This document shows positions 6,197-6,322 of a DNA stretch of 6,322 bases, one piece after another (position 1 is the first letter of the stretch; every line of letters begins with the position of its first letter). This DNA is from an uncultured Lachnospiraceae bacterium (GTDB lineage: Bacteria; Bacillota; Clostridia; Lachnospirales; Lachnospiraceae), in assembly GCA_910585255.1 (NCBI GenBank), contig CAJUEI010000207.1, forward strand, positions 1-6,322, read 5' to 3'. The notes beneath the pieces are model-generated. The model saw nothing but the letters and a program-made list of their open reading frames with translations. It was not told the DNA's origin and did not search any database. The position numbers and the translations under genes are program-made.

Positions 6197-6322
6197 CCAG
6201 AGTCTATCAAGAGCACGCTGTTCCGCTCTCCAGAAAGCAGAAGTTCTAAGACTTCTGGATTTACATCTATCCAACCGGACGGACCGGGGTGCAATTCGCC
6301 CGTACAGCGGGCTAAACACACC
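6197..6322 (-). other. GC-rich multi-hairpin segment of unknown identity (possible 3' part of a structured RNA or repeat)
   Basis: With the leader this makes the only gene-free stretch over 300 nt. Composition jumps from very AT-rich (6050-6180) to GC-rich. Hairpins: CAGAAGT/ACTTCTG (6238-6257, 7 bp), GGAT/ATCC (6257-6272), CCGG/CCGG (6275-6287) and GCCCG/CGGGC (6298-6312, 5-nt loop), the last enclosed by GGGGTG/CACACC (6286-6291 with 6317-6322, 5 of 6 pairs). The terminator-like hairpin to the left suggests transcription on the minus strand. Several frames are open here, but none has a recognisable protein, which is common in short structured RNA regions. I found no diagnostic motif for a tRNA, T-box, SAM riboswitch or rRNA. 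The element is cut by the window edge. Confidence 0.4.

Noticed and set aside
6097..6321. Open frame on the minus strand (74 codons) through the structured right end, starting MCLARCTGELHPGP
   Set aside because: A second minus-strand frame is also open over much of the same stretch, the frame runs through a hairpin plus U-run, codes for low-complexity Phe/Val after it, and has no ribosome binding site that can be seen. It looks like a chance frame over structured DNA.
6197..6322. Possible tRNA, T-box leader, SAM riboswitch or SRP RNA
   Set aside because: There is no T-loop/acceptor arrangement, no T-box GGUGGNACCGCG-type sequence, no full SAM-I core (only a chance CTATCAAGAG) and no SRP GGUCAGGUCCGGAAGGAAGC-type loop. 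Only vague likeness remained.

Overview
The window looks like part of a low-G+C Firmicutes chromosome, most likely a motile gut member of the Clostridia such as a Lachnospiraceae. The reasons are AT-rich coding sequence, AGGAGG-type ribosome binding sites, a soluble CZB-type chemoreceptor, a ferredoxin-tailed aldo/keto reductase and a DUF1015 protein. The taxon is inferred from protein style, not from a marker gene.

Layout. Positions 2-1141 (+) hold the C-terminal part of a methyl-accepting chemotaxis protein with a zinc-binding CZB domain; its 5' end is missing, and the first ~55 bases look compositionally foreign. Positions 1142-1325 are non-coding but highly structured: three consecutive hairpins that resemble the end (omega-RNA-like tail) of an IS200/IS605-type element with no transposase present. 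A bidirectional terminator at 1326-1371 separates this from a four-gene cluster on the minus strand.

The minus-strand cluster, in transcription order, is DUF1015 protein (6013-4772), NfeD-like membrane protein (4739-4158), flotillin (4161-2506) and [4Fe-4S]-containing aldo/keto reductase (2504-1371). The spacings are 32 nt, a 4-nt ATGA overlap and 1 nt, so this reads as one operon. NfeD and flotillin form the known YuaF/YuaG (FloT) pair, which organises ordered membrane domains. The two flanking genes are metabolic or redox proteins whose link to flotillin is not obvious, and they are the most interesting part of the window. The leader upstream of the operon (6014-6160) holds a candidate extended -10 promoter, a 17-nt palindrome and a direct repeat next to the DUF1015 ribosome binding site.

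The right end (about 6160-6322) has no convincing gene. It is a GC-rich, multi-hairpin segment ending on the minus strand in a terminator-like hairpin plus U-run. It may be the 3' part of a structured RNA or a repeat element, but I cannot name the family.
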